From assembly GCF_004745825.1 (NCBI RefSeq), contig NZ_SRLA01000003.1:496001-560000 (forward strand): a DNA stretch of 64,000 nucleotides, read 5' to 3'. The position numbers and the translations under genes are program-made. Shown in pieces: positions 1-8,583 of this stretch. The stretch comes from Hymenobacter fodinae (GTDB lineage Bacteria > Bacteroidota > Bacteroidia > Cytophagales > Hymenobacteraceae). Positions within the stretch are counted from its first letter, which is position 1. Each line of letters begins with the position of its first letter. Under the pieces are notes generated by a model. It did no database searches. It saw only the letters and a program-made list of their open reading frames with translations, and was not told the DNA's origin.

Positions 1-183
1 TTCTGACCAAGCTAGCAAGTGCGGGGCTTGCACGGCAGTAGGCTCTACCCGCGAGTAGTGGTAGCCGGGCACCTGGCGTGGGTTTTTATTCATGGAAGCC
101 TCACCCCGCAGCTCCTCCACAAAAGAGTTCTGGAAAGTAACTTGCTCCAGGGGTTGTGCCTGTGTTTCAGTTTGTATCGACAT
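1..183 (-). CDS. selO: Protein adenylyltransferase SelO (YdiU), N-terminal fragment
   Basis: This is the first 61 codons of a minus-strand gene that runs off the left edge of the window. The start is the ATG at 183. The fragment carries the hallmark SelO N-terminus: a F-x-N-S-F-V-x-E-L segment, then N-P-R-Q-V-P-G, Y-S-R-V-x-P-T, and H-L-L-A-W-S at the window edge. SelO enzymes are pseudokinase-fold proteins that transfer AMP from ATP to Ser/Thr/Tyr of target proteins, with a proposed role in oxidative stress. The catalytic part lies outside the window, so activity cannot be judged. Its upstream neighbour on the same strand, the ThuA-like gene, ends 171 bp away, so co-transcription is possible but not shown. 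Confidence 0.85.
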   Translation of the reverse strand, partial: MSIQTETQAQPLEQVTFQNSFVEELRGEASMNKNPRQVPGYHYSRVEPTAVQAPHLLAWSE

Positions 184-270
184 AAGAAAAATGTAGGATC
201 AGGAGAGTGACCATCTGGGCCGTGGTAGCGTTTTCAGCTCGGCTAGGCCACTACTTGTACAACAGTTGCG

Positions 271-296
271 CCGGCAGTTTCAGTTTAAGCTGCCGG
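271..296. terminator. Possible terminator hairpin after the ThuA-like gene
   Basis: A 7-bp stem, CCGGCAG/CTGCCGG, with a 12-nt loop sits between the end of the ThuA-like gene and the selO start. There is no clear T tract on the minus strand, so this is a weak call. Confidence 0.3.
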
Positions 297-354
297 TAGC
301 ACTTTTGGTTTTGTACGGCGCAAGACCCTGCGGGATGTACTGATTTAGGGGGGC

Positions 355-1209
355 TCAGCGCCGGTTAGCGCGCGTTTTCTTACTACTACCTAGCCACAAC
401 AAGGCATCCAGGATGAACTGGTTCTGAAGTTTGTTCTGGAAAGTGAAGGACAGCTCTTTGTTGGTACCGTGCTCGTAGTCGATGTCGTTGTGGCCCATGT
501 TCACATACACCATTCGGAAGTTGTGGTTGGTCCAGGCCACGGGATAATAGCCGCTGTGCCAGATTTCGTGGGGCTTGGGGCCGGTACCTAACGGAAAGCT
601 CTGCGGATCGATGGCCAGCAGAACCGTAATGGCCGGGTTTGTCCGTAAATCATTGCTCCACTTGTACCACTCATTAGGAGCCGACGTGAACGTGGCGGGC
701 AGATGCCGAGTAGCCGGGTGGTGGCGCTCCTGCACCCGCAGCACGGCCGCTGTGGGTCGCCAGGTGTTGCCCACGTAGGTGCCCGCCCCCAGGAAGGTGT
801 TATGATACCAGTCCCAGTTTTGCGGATAGCTTGACGGAGTGAGGGCGAACCCAGCGAAGTGAAAACCCATCCAGGCGCCGCCGTGCTCCATATACTGCTG
901 AAAAGCCGCACGCTGTGCTGGCTCCTCGGGCCGCGTATCCAAGAAAAGCACTACCTGATACTGGCCTAGAAACGCTGTGTTCAGGTTATTCCAGTTGGAA
1001 GTGGTGTCGTAGGCGAAGTGATGCTGCTTGGCAATCTGCGGAAACCAGGCATTAGCCTCGTGCACGTAGCTGATGTGCGCTTGGTCGTGCTTGGCCGTGT
1101 AGAAGGCAATGACCCGGAAGGCCGGCTTTTGCTGCGCCTGCCCACCCGTAACGGTGCCGAGCAGAAGGAACAGTACGGCCACGATAGTTCGGCTACGAAG
1201 AGCGTTCAT
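355..1209 (-). CDS. Secreted ThuA-like domain protein
   Basis: This 284-residue protein has an N-terminal signal peptide (hydrophobic stretch at about residues 8-25, ending near AQA/Q). The mature part begins F-R-V-I-A-F-Y-T, followed by a Rossmann-like glutamine-amidotransferase-type fold with L-F-L-D-T-R-P, a G-A-W-M-G-F-H segment, P-x-x-R-H-L-P and E-W-Y-K-W near the middle, all typical of ThuA-like proteins. ThuA was named for trehalose use in Rhizobium, and relatives in Bacteroidota are often secreted and linked to sugar catabolism. The substrate is unknown here. The start ATG at 1209 is the only one that gives an intact signal peptide. The gene is divergent from rtcB. The closely spaced arginines and lysines at the C-terminus are an ordinary tail, and no sorting domain is present. 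Confidence 0.75.
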   Translation of the reverse strand: MNALRSRTIVAVLFLLLGTVTGGQAQQKPAFRVIAFYTAKHDQAHISYVHEANAWFPQIAKQHHFAYDTTSNWNNLNTAFLGQYQVVLFLDTRPEEPAQRAAFQQYMEHGGAWMGFHFAGFALTPSSYPQNWDWYHNTFLGAGTYVGNTWRPTAAVLRVQERHHPATRHLPATFTSAPNEWYKWSNDLRTNPAITVLLAIDPQSFPLGTGPKPHEIWHSGYYPVAWTNHNFRMVYVNMGHNDIDYEHGTNKELSFTFQNKLQNQFILDALLWLGSSKKTRANRR

Positions 1210-1443
1210 GCTGGTTGAGTTAGAATAATGAATCTAGAGGGCTACGTAAGCAATGGGTCACCAAGCTACAGAACCCGCAGCGTTTCGCCCCAGAATTGGT
1301 GCATGAGCTAGGCCTATACCTCCCTGGCCTAGCACCTCCATCCGGTAGGTTTTGCCTGGCTTACTCAGCTTAACACCTGCCGCTGCCTGTTTAGCTCAAC
1401 CATAACCCCGGTCTGGAAATCAGCGCTACACATAGCTCCACCC

Positions 1444-2886
1444 ATGCTCTCTCCTATGGCAACTCAGAAGCTGCGCGGCAACGATCTGCGCAAAATTGGC
1501 TACCCCGAAGGCCGGGCAATAACGCTGGCGCTGGATATTCTGGAGGACCGCCAACTCAAGAAACTCGACAAGGGCAGCGCCCTGGCTACCCTGCAAAAAA
1601 TCAAGGAAGACCCCTACGCGTATCTGCGCGACTCGCTGTGGCGTGAACTGGCCAAAGAGTTTGTGCCCGACCCCAAGCGCGATGTCAGTCTCAGCCCCGA
1701 GGTTAAAGACTACCGCCGCTATGGGGAGGCATTTATTGAAGACGGAGCCCGTAAACAGATGGACACCGCCATGAAGCTGCCCGTAACGCTTGACGGCGCC
1801 CTTATGCCCGATGCGCACCAGGGCTACGGGCTGCCCATTGGCGGGGTGCTAGCAGTTGATAACGCCGTAATTCCGTACGGGGTGGGCATGGACATAGGGT
1901 GCCGCATGGCGCTATCGGTGTTTGACTTGCCGCCTCATTACCTGGAGCAGCGCACCCAGGAGCTAAAAAAACTGCTACACAACCACACGCGCTTTGGCAA
2001 CAAAGAAGTCTTTAGAAATCCAGCCGACGACCCGGTGCTAGACCGGCCCGAATTTCGGGAAATACCGGTGGTAAAAGGCAAGCTCGAGGCGGCCATCAAC
2101 CAATTAGGCTCCTCTGGCTCCGGCAACCACTTTGTGGAATGGGGCATCGTGGATATTACGGCTGAGGACAATGATTTAGACCTGCCGCTAGGCCAGTACC
2201 TAGGCCTGCTTTCACATTCCGGCTCACGCGGACTGGGTGCTGCCATTGCTCAGCACTACACCAAAATTGCCATGAGCAAGTGCCCCCTGCCACCCGAGGC
2301 CCGCTACCTGGCTTGGCTTGATCTTGACTCGCAGGAAGGCCAGGAGTACTGGCGGGCTATGAATCTGGCCGGCGACTACGCCTCAGCTTGCCATCGCGAT
2401 ATTCATCGGCGCCTAAGCCTAGCCCTGGGGGCCAAGCCCGCCGCCAAAGTAGAAAACCACCACAACTTTGCCTGGAAGGAAACCCTGCCAGACGGACGGG
2501 AGGCAATTGTGCACCGTAAGGGAGCCACACCCGCTGGCAAGGGAGTGCTGGGCGTCATTCCGGGCTCTATGACGGCCCCCGGTTTCATTGTGCGGGGCCG
2601 CGGCGAGCAAGATTCCATTCAATCGGCTTCACACGGAGCGGGCCGGAAAATGTCGCGCACGCAGGCCAAGCAAAATCTCTCTGAGGGCGACGTACGCCGT
2701 CACCTCCGCGACCATGGTATTGAGTTGATTGGCGGTGGCCTAGATGAAGCCCCCATGGCTTACAAAGACATCCACCAAGTGATGGCCCACCAGCGCGACC
2801 TGGTGGATGTGCTTGGCTCCTTTATGCCGCGTATTGTGCGCATGGATGCCGGTGGTGGCGGCAAGAGCAAATACGGTGGCGAGTAG
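1444..2886 (+). CDS. rtcB: RNA-splicing ligase RtcB
   Basis: The protein has 480 residues (about 476 if the in-frame ATG at 1456 is used). RtcB joins a 2',3'-cyclic phosphate or 3'-phosphate RNA end to a 5'-OH end, using GTP and Mn2+ through a guanylated histidine. The key family motifs are all present: P-D-A-H-Q-G-Y-G-L-P-I-G-G-V, G-V-G-M-D-I-G-C-R-M (Mn-binding Cys and Asp), G-S-G-N-H-F-V-E, H-N-F-A, H-R-K-G-A-T, I-P-G-S-M and S-H-G-A-G-R near the C-terminus (with the guanylated His region). The G-G-G-L-D-E-A-P-x-A-Y-K-D motif near the end is also complete. It stands alone with its own terminator. No RtcA, RtcR or archease gene is next to it, so its RNA substrate (tRNA repair, rRNA repair) cannot be deduced from context. 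Confidence 0.95.
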   Translation: MLSPMATQKLRGNDLRKIGYPEGRAITLALDILEDRQLKKLDKGSALATLQKIKEDPYAYLRDSLWRELAKEFVPDPKRDVSLSPEVKDYRRYGEAFIEDGARKQMDTAMKLPVTLDGALMPDAHQGYGLPIGGVLAVDNAVIPYGVGMDIGCRMALSVFDLPPHYLEQRTQELKKLLHNHTRFGNKEVFRNPADDPVLDRPEFREIPVVKGKLEAAINQLGSSGSGNHFVEWGIVDITAEDNDLDLPLGQYLGLLSHSGSRGLGAAIAQHYTKIAMSKCPLPPEARYLAWLDLDSQEGQEYWRAMNLAGDYASACHRDIHRRLSLALGAKPAAKVENHHNFAWKETLPDGREAIVHRKGATPAGKGVLGVIPGSMTAPGFIVRGRGEQDSIQSASHGAGRKMSRTQAKQNLSEGDVRRHLRDHGIELIGGGLDEAPMAYKDIHQVMAHQRDLVDVLGSFMPRIVRMDAGGGGKSKYGGE

Positions 2887-2912
2887 CTTGCTCCATACAA
2901 GAATTAGATAAC

Positions 2913-2948
2913 GATAGACCTGCATCTAGTGACAGATGCAGGTCTATC
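2913..2948 (+). terminator. Terminator after rtcB
   Basis: A perfect 15-bp stem (2913-2927 with 2934-2948) with a 6-nt loop lies 27 bp after the rtcB stop and is followed by a T-rich stretch. The rest of the spacer up to 3179 is AT-rich and holds only a possible promoter (TATTTTGC near 3126) for the next gene. Confidence 0.7.
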
Positions 2949-3179
2949 TCATTTATAACTAATTTTATATAAACGGCACAATTTAGACTAACAATGATTT
3001 TAAGCCGGTGAATAAGTACTTACACCAAGCAATTATACTAATTGCATTACAGCATTTTACGCAACATAAATTTATTTTAATGAATACTCACAGACGCTAT
3101 TGCAGCGTATACTCTGTGATTACTTATTTTGCACTATACCACTAATATCCACCGGCATTAATTTATAGAATCACGTTCT

Positions 3180-5378
3180 ATGTTAGCTCATTGTGCCCAT
3201 ACTACTGGGGCTTATATACCTGCCTCGTCCCTCATTCGTCGTAGTGCTGCATTACTCCTATTACTCCTTTTGCTGCCGGTAATAGGTTTCTCTCAGGTCA
3301 CTTATCTGTGGCGTGGCAGCACATCTACTAGCTGGTCGGCGGCTGCGAACTGGGAGCCGAACCGTACTATTCCAGCCGCCACAGACATTCTTGTATTTGA
3401 TGGCACGGTAACGCCCACCGCCACCATAGAGCTTGACTATACCACCACGCAGACAGTAGGGCAATTGCGGTTTAGCAATGGCATCAGGGCAACACTGGGC
3501 ACCAACAGCGACCGGGAGCTACTCGTCAACAACAGCCCAAATGCAGTGGGCGTTATCACAGAATCGGGTACTACGCTGGCAATAGTAGGTACTCAAGCCA
3601 GTGGGAGCGGCGATTTGATTATCCGTTTGGCAACCAATGTTCTGGCGCGGTTTGCTGGTCGGCTAGAGCTGCGTGGCTCAGCAACAGCCAGCAGCGCACA
3701 TCAAATCATCTCTACAACTGTAGGCGCCATTGAGTTTTTAAGTGGCAGCTACGTGCAGCCGGGAAGCAAATTCACAGGCTTTCTATTCAACTCTGGTACG
3801 GCTAACAAAAACAGCGTGATTTTTCGCAATGGCGCAACCTATGAGCAGGCTACTGGCTCTACACCGTTCGGTTCTAATACCACCTTTCAAATAGCCAACT
3901 TCGAACCCAACAGTCTATTTCTGTACACGGCTACCGGCAATACCATTGGCCTGTCGGGACGCACGTATGGCAAATTAGAAATTAACACCAACCGTACCCT
4001 CACGCTCAGCACATATGCCACGAACCCTTGCCTCATCCAATCGGACTTGGTAATTACAGCCGGTCAGGTTACGGTGAATACCAGCAGCGTTGAGCTTCGG
4101 GGCAACTTATTGATTAATGGTGGTGGCCTAGCGTTCAATCAGGACGCGAACAACTACCCACTCTCCCTGAAGCTTACTGGTTCAACGCCCCAACGAATTG
4201 GTGGCACGGCCAGCAGTTCCCTTACCTTCCCTTCTAACACCACACTAGCCATTGACAATACGGCAGGTGTTACGCTAGAGCGGCCAATTACAGCTCATGG
4301 CCCCGTTACGTTGACGCAAGGCAACATTACAACTACCAGCACCAACCGCCTAACGCTCGGCTCAACGGCTACGATCAGTGGCTCGGCCACTGGGTTTGTG
4401 CAGGGCCCGTTGGTCCGCCAGTCGGCAGCGGCCGGCACATTGGTTTTCCCAATTGGCAAAGGCAGTAACTACCGGCCTATAACGCTTACCGTAACTACGG
4501 CGCCCGGAGTTACTACTTCCTACACGGCTGAGCAGCGAGAAGGCCGCCCCACCGACCAGAACATGCTGGATGATCTGCGCCGCGTTTCCTCCATTCGTTC
4601 TTACTCCCTCCTAGCCAGCCCGGCGCCAGCTGCCGGAACCTTCGCCGGAAATATTGCGCTCAGCTTCGGGGCCGATGACAAGGTAGGTGACCCCAGCCTA
4701 CCCACTTTTGTGGTGGCGCAAAGCAGCGGAGCAGGCTGGAGCAATCTAGGCCACTCAACCAATTCTTCCTCTACGCTCACCTCCAACTCATTCACCAGCT
4801 TTGGCGATTTTGCACTGGCCAGCACCGAGCAGAACCAGAACCCATTGCCGGTTTCACTTATCCGCTTCACCGGCAGCTATCAGCCTACAGGAGTAACCCT
4901 GCGCTGGGCAACGGCCAGCGAAAAGCACAATGCCTATTTTGAGGTAGAGCGCAAAGTAGCCGATAAGCCTTTCCAAACCCTGGTCCGAATAGCTGGCAAC
5001 GGCACAAGTTCTACGCTTACCACGTATTCGCACCTAGATGCTTCGCCCGTGGCAGGTACCCTGTACTACCGCCTCCGCCAAGTAGATATGGATGGCACCA
5101 GCACGTATTCTGCTGTAGTGGCGGTGGTAGTGCCGGAGCAGACACTACAACTTACTCTCTACCCAAACCCAACCACAAGCCAGTTACATCTGACAGGCCT
5201 AGGGAATGACGGGCGGTACCGCATCTTCAATGAGCAAGGCACTTTGCTTGTTACGGGCCTGCTCTCAACCACTACTCTCACTATTGATGTAGCCAGCCTC
5301 CGCCCTGGCCTGTACCGGCTGGAAGTGCAGCATGGTAAGCACCGGGTGCTACGCAGCTTCGTCCGCAGTTGTGAATAG
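3180..5378 (+). CDS. Secreted T9SS type A sorting-domain protein, unknown function
   Basis: This 732-residue protein has a long signal peptide (basic residues, then a run of eight Leu, cleavage near F-S-Q at about residue 39). Most of the mature chain is a Thr/Ser/Asn-rich beta-strand repeat region that looks like an autotransporter-style or beta-helical passenger. Near residue 560 comes the segment typical of many Bacteroidota surface proteins (N-P-L-P-V-S-L-I-R-F-T-G, then L-R-W-A-T-A-S-E-x-x-N-A-Y-F-E-V-E-R). The C-terminus (about residues 650-732) is a T9SS type A sorting domain, with L-Y-P-N-P and a final L-R-S-F-V-R. The role is therefore export and cell-surface attachment; no catalytic motif was recognised. 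It ends in a convergent arrangement with the M61 peptidase. Confidence 0.75.
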   Translation: MLAHCAHTTGAYIPASSLIRRSAALLLLLLLLPVIGFSQVTYLWRGSTSTSWSAAANWEPNRTIPAATDILVFDGTVTPTATIELDYTTTQTVGQLRFSNGIRATLGTNSDRELLVNNSPNAVGVITESGTTLAIVGTQASGSGDLIIRLATNVLARFAGRLELRGSATASSAHQIISTTVGAIEFLSGSYVQPGSKFTGFLFNSGTANKNSVIFRNGATYEQATGSTPFGSNTTFQIANFEPNSLFLYTATGNTIGLSGRTYGKLEINTNRTLTLSTYATNPCLIQSDLVITAGQVTVNTSSVELRGNLLINGGGLAFNQDANNYPLSLKLTGSTPQRIGGTASSSLTFPSNTTLAIDNTAGVTLERPITAHGPVTLTQGNITTTSTNRLTLGSTATISGSATGFVQGPLVRQSAAAGTLVFPIGKGSNYRPITLTVTTAPGVTTSYTAEQREGRPTDQNMLDDLRRVSSIRSYSLLASPAPAAGTFAGNIALSFGADDKVGDPSLPTFVVAQSSGAGWSNLGHSTNSSSTLTSNSFTSFGDFALASTEQNQNPLPVSLIRFTGSYQPTGVTLRWATASEKHNAYFEVERKVADKPFQTLVRIAGNGTSSTLTTYSHLDASPVAGTLYYRLRQVDMDGTSTYSAVVAVVVPEQTLQLTLYPNPTTSQLHLTGLGNDGRYRIFNEQGTLLVTGLLSTTTLTIDVASLRPGLYRLEVQHGKHRVLRSFVRSCE

Positions 5379-5430
5379 CTCTGCGGGTTTAGCCCACATC
5401 CTATACAAGGCCTAGGCTACCTCTCTTCAC

Positions 5431-5469
5431 TAAACTGCCCCACCAGCGCTAGGCCAGTGGGGCAGTTTA
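5431..5469. terminator. Two-way terminator between convergent genes
   Basis: A 13-bp perfect stem (TAAACTGCCCCAC and its complement) with a 13-nt loop lies between the T9SS protein and the M61 peptidase, which converge here. The loop contains one CTAGGCC motif. Confidence 0.7.
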
Positions 5470-5491
5470 ATTAAGACACGCTCAAATGCAC

Positions 5492-7294
5492 TTACAGGTT
5501 TTTCAGCCACACCTCGCGCAAGGCCAGTTGGGCCGGCGTAGCGGCGGGGTCCTGCGTAAACACGTAGCGTTTGATTTCCTCCATGCTACCCAGCTTTACG
5601 GGCAGGGTCTGCTCTTTCCCATTACGGCTGATGGTAAAGGGCACTACCGTGCCGGGCGCTTGGCTCATGATTTGTCGTAGCGCGGCACCCATATTCGTGC
5701 GGGCCTCATCAATGGCCACCAACTGGTCGCCGGCCTGAATGCCAGCGGCTTGCAATGGGCCACCTGTTTTGGTGAAGTAAATATTGGTTTCGCGCGCTTC
5801 TAGGCTCATCGGCCCCAGTGTGGTGACTTGTTTGCCCGTGGGCACTGCCTTCTGATACCGAACCCCAATTTTGGAGTAGTACTCCTGCAAGGGCAAGGGC
5901 TCCGCATTCTTGATGTAGCGTTGGAAAAAGTCTCCTATTTCGGGGTAAGTCATCTTGGTGAAGTCCTCGAAGAAGTTCTTCTCACTGATGGGCTTGTTGG
6001 GGCCGTATTTCTTCGCTAGCTCCAGTAGTACATCACGCAGGCCGCGCTTACCGCCGCTCAGCTCCAACAAACGCAAATCTAGCAGGCCCGCCGTAAGGGC
6101 TCCGCGCTGGTAGATATTGCCGTACTGGCGCTGCCCCTCGTCGCTGAAGGAGTTGAGCCCCAGGCGGCTGAGGCTATAGGTGGTATCAGCCCGGGTGCGG
6201 TCGTAGGTAACCTTATCGTGCAGCATGCTCAGGTAGTCATCCAGCGGCACTAGGCCACCGCGGAGCTGCATCATGTGCGAGGCCCATTCGGTGGTGCCTT
6301 CATACAGCCATAAATGTTCTGAGCCCGTGGGCTGCACGAAGTTGAAGTGCTCAATAATTTCAGAATGGATATTGAGCGGAGTCATCACGTGAAAAAATTC
6401 GTGCGCCGCAATGTCCACTACTCCCTGCGCTGTTTCGGGAGTCAGCGGCGTCTCGGGCAATACATATTCCGAGCTATAGGAATGCTCCCACGCCCCCGCC
6501 GATTTGTCAGCGAAGTGATACAGGAAAGCATAGCGCTTCACGGGTAGTTGGCCACCAAAAAACGACTGCGCAGCGTTTAGCATCTTCTGCATGTAGCCCA
6601 GCAGTGGCTCGGCCTGCACCTTATCCGTGGCAGAGTAGCAATACAAAGCCACATCGGCGTTGCCTAGTTTGGTGTGCGCTTCGGTGAGGCGACCTAGCAG
6701 GATCGGTGAATCAACGGCATGGTCGTAGTCCTGGAGGTGGTAGTATCCTTGCGCATCGGGCACCAACACTGAGCCAGCCTTCCAATTGGTGGGATATTGC
6801 AGCTTGATTCGCAAGGGCTTGTCCTGCATTCCCTGCGGATAGCCAAACAACGTTTGTCCGTTTAGCAGGGCATGATCTGTTTCCAGGGAGGAGCCACACA
6901 TCCGGTAAATATTGTGCTCTTTCACAGGCGTATCCCAGGTTTCCGCAATTGTATAGCGAATCTCCCGGGTTTTATCGGGCTGCGACAACTGCCACTGGTT
7001 GGTGGAGAGCTGCTTTACTTCCAGTGCTTTGCCCTTGCTGTCAAACGCTTGGAAGTTGCTTACGTAGCGCCCCATATCCATTACCTGATATGTACCAGGA
7101 GCAGTAGCCGCAAACTGGTACACGGCCTGGTCTTTTTTCAGCTTGGGCAGCTCTAGCTTCACTTGGAAGGCATTGCTGTTGGCGGCAGGGTCCATGGTTA
7201 CCGTATAGGTAAGCTCGCGAGGAGCCTTGCCTAACACGGGGGCGGCGGTGGTCAGCAGGGCTGCCAGCGCAGCCGAGCGGAAGAGAGAGTTCAT
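5492..7294 (-). CDS. M61 family metallopeptidase with PDZ domain
   Basis: This 600-residue secreted protein has a signal peptide at residues 1-23. The N-terminal half matches the M61 beta-sandwich region (T-Y-T-V-T-M, P-G-T-Y-Q-V-M-D-M-G-R-Y-V). The zinc site H-E-F-F-H is at residues 298-302, followed by the M61 signature M-T-P-L-N-I-H-S-E. The W-L-Y-E-G-T-T-E-W segment further on supplies the third zinc ligand region. A PDZ domain follows (about residues 485-575, G-I-Q-A-G-D-Q-L-V-A-I-D). M61 enzymes are glycyl aminopeptidase-like periplasmic or secreted proteases. The ATG at 7294 gives the intact signal peptide. It is divergent from the small HMA-like gene, with a 229-bp spacer. Confidence 0.93.
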   Translation of the reverse strand: MNSLFRSAALAALLTTAAPVLGKAPRELTYTVTMDPAANSNAFQVKLELPKLKKDQAVYQFAATAPGTYQVMDMGRYVSNFQAFDSKGKALEVKQLSTNQWQLSQPDKTREIRYTIAETWDTPVKEHNIYRMCGSSLETDHALLNGQTLFGYPQGMQDKPLRIKLQYPTNWKAGSVLVPDAQGYYHLQDYDHAVDSPILLGRLTEAHTKLGNADVALYCYSATDKVQAEPLLGYMQKMLNAAQSFFGGQLPVKRYAFLYHFADKSAGAWEHSYSSEYVLPETPLTPETAQGVVDIAAHEFFHVMTPLNIHSEIIEHFNFVQPTGSEHLWLYEGTTEWASHMMQLRGGLVPLDDYLSMLHDKVTYDRTRADTTYSLSRLGLNSFSDEGQRQYGNIYQRGALTAGLLDLRLLELSGGKRGLRDVLLELAKKYGPNKPISEKNFFEDFTKMTYPEIGDFFQRYIKNAEPLPLQEYYSKIGVRYQKAVPTGKQVTTLGPMSLEARETNIYFTKTGGPLQAAGIQAGDQLVAIDEARTNMGAALRQIMSQAPGTVVPFTISRNGKEQTLPVKLGSMEEIKRYVFTQDPAATPAQLALREVWLKNL

Positions 7295-7523
7295 TTAGGG
7301 AGATACTGAAAGATGGAATGAGCTACTGACGTGCAAACCTGCCACCAGTTGCGCCCACCCACGAAACTACTATATCCAGCTTGAAACCGCTGCCGGGTGG
7401 CCTAGGCTTCCCAGCATTACTCGAATTACCTATCCAAGCTCAACCATAACTCCCCTACTCTATCGCAGTACACACGGTATACATGCTTGTTAATTCTCGC
7501 GTTCAACCTAACCGCTTTCACCC

Positions 7524-7781
7524 ATGACTCAACCTGCTCCTGATACCAACCCGACCCAACTCCTGCGCTACCTGCTGCAGGTAGATGGCCTAACGAACGC
7601 CGACAGCATTGGGCGGGCACGAGAAGTGCTTACAGGCCTAGGCCTATTAGTAGACCGTATTGAAGCCGGCGAGGCAGAAGTAGCCGTTGCCTCTGCCACC
7701 AACCCTGGACCGGAAGGCATAAGTGCCGCCCTGCAATCTGCTGGCTTTGCTGTGCAGAACATCACAGCGGAAAGCAGTTAA
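7524..7781 (+). CDS. Small HMA-like fold protein without metal-binding cysteines
   Basis: An 85-residue protein beginning at an ATG 229 bp from the divergent M61 gene. Residues about 19-82 follow the heavy-metal-associated (copper-chaperone) pattern: V-D-G-L-T at the position of the usual V-x-G-M-x-C, a helix, a V-D-R-I-E-A-G-E-A-E-V strand pair, a second helix I-S-A-A-L-Q-S-A-G-F, and a final V-Q-N-I strand. The C-x-x-C metal site is missing and the protein has no cysteine at all, so it should not bind copper in the usual way. The fold assignment is by pattern only. A role in protein interaction or an unrelated ferredoxin-like fold are both possible. Confidence 0.6.
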   Translation: MTQPAPDTNPTQLLRYLLQVDGLTNADSIGRAREVLTGLGLLVDRIEAGEAEVAVASATNPGPEGISAALQSAGFAVQNITAESS

Positions 7782-7858
7782 ACCCGCTCAGTGCCACTAG
7801 CTAGGCCACCTAAACCAGTGAGGTTGGCGCAAGTGGAAGCTAATCTGATAGTCTTATT

Positions 7859-7924
7859 TCATAAGTACAGAAGCCCGGCTGCTACGCACTTTCTTGCGTA
7901 GCAGCCGGGCTTCTGTACTTATGA
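7859..7924. terminator. Long perfect hairpin (30-bp stem), likely terminator
   Basis: Bases 7859-7888 pair without any mismatch with 7895-7924 around a 6-nt loop. It lies 78 bp after the HMA-like gene and 147 bp before the next small gene. No T tract follows on either strand, so it may stop transcription simply by stem strength, or act as an RNA stability or processing element. Confidence 0.6.
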
Positions 7925-8071
7925 TACAATCATACTTACGTACCACTCTGTGAAAAATAAGGGTTTTCCCCCGCATAAATCAGTAATAACCAGGTATCCA
8001 TTGCTGGGCACAAAAAGTTAACTAGTCAAGCCTCACGGCTTTTCGTGATGTGCTTTCTACTTGTGTTATTG

Positions 8072-8338
8072 ATGCTAACGCTTCCAGAAACTACAGCTTT
8101 GCGCCTGCATGCCACCCCCCGGGGCCACCGGCTTGATTTTACAATTCCCGAAGGGCGCTATGCATATGTGTATCGGCGCACGGAAAATGAGCCGTGGTGC
8201 TGCGTAGCCCGAAACGCCTGCAGCCCTTACGTAGACTCTAGGCCGCTGTATCAAGAAACCAAGCCAGAGTATGTGGTGTGCTTCTGTGATGGGTCAGGCA
8301 TCATCATGGCCGCGACTCCCATCGTTCAGGCGCGGTAA
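8072..8338 (+). CDS. Small conserved protein, paralogue of the gene at 15911
   Basis: An 88-residue protein of unknown function. It aligns along its length with the protein at 15911-16219: both begin M-L-T-L and share R-L-x-F, A-Y-V-Y-R-R, A-R-N-A-C-S-P, D-G-x-G and T-P-I-V. An in-frame upstream GTG-ATG at 8045-8050 would add nine residues, but the paralogue's homology starts at the ATG at 8072, which decides the start. There is no signal peptide and no known domain; the core looks like a short all-beta module. The single conserved Cys in N-A-C-S-P and the aromatic/Arg-rich Y-V-Y-R-R are the best candidates for functional residues. It stands between two strong hairpins and so is probably transcribed alone. 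Confidence 0.55.
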   Translation: MLTLPETTALRLHATPRGHRLDFTIPEGRYAYVYRRTENEPWCCVARNACSPYVDSRPLYQETKPEYVVCFCDGSGIIMAATPIVQAR

Positions 8339-8504
8339 ACTGCCAGCAGCCCGTCAGCAGCATTGCTGCTGTGCACTAATATCTTCCTTTACCACTACGG
8401 GCTTTGCTTTCTGAAATAGAACTGAGCACTTGTTCGCGTGTCTGCTAGCTGCGCTGCAAGTGGCCTAGCGCATATTCTCTGTGCACATGCAGCAGGTCTA
8501 CAAA

Positions 8505-8565
8505 GCGTAGGCCTCTCAGACGAACCACGCTTTCTAAAAGTGCGTGCTGTCTGAGAGGCCTACGC
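8505..8565. terminator. Two-way terminator hairpin
   Basis: A 17-bp perfect stem (8505-8521 with 8549-8565) encloses an imperfect inner hairpin built on CACGC/GCGTG. It lies between the small gene ending at 8338 and the T9SS beta-helix gene on the other strand ending at 8584, and probably serves both. Confidence 0.65.
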
Positions 8566-8583
8566 CTACTGAGTATGGATGAT

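Noticed and set aside
19..210. Open frame of 63 codons on the plus strand at the left edge
   Set aside because: It is the antisense of the selO 5' end, whose minus-strand translation gives clear SelO motifs.
3100..3179. Clear consensus promoter before the T9SS gene at 3180
   Set aside because: The best -7 match (TATTTTGC) is one base short of TAnnTTTG and has no good -33 box, so it is not listed as a feature.
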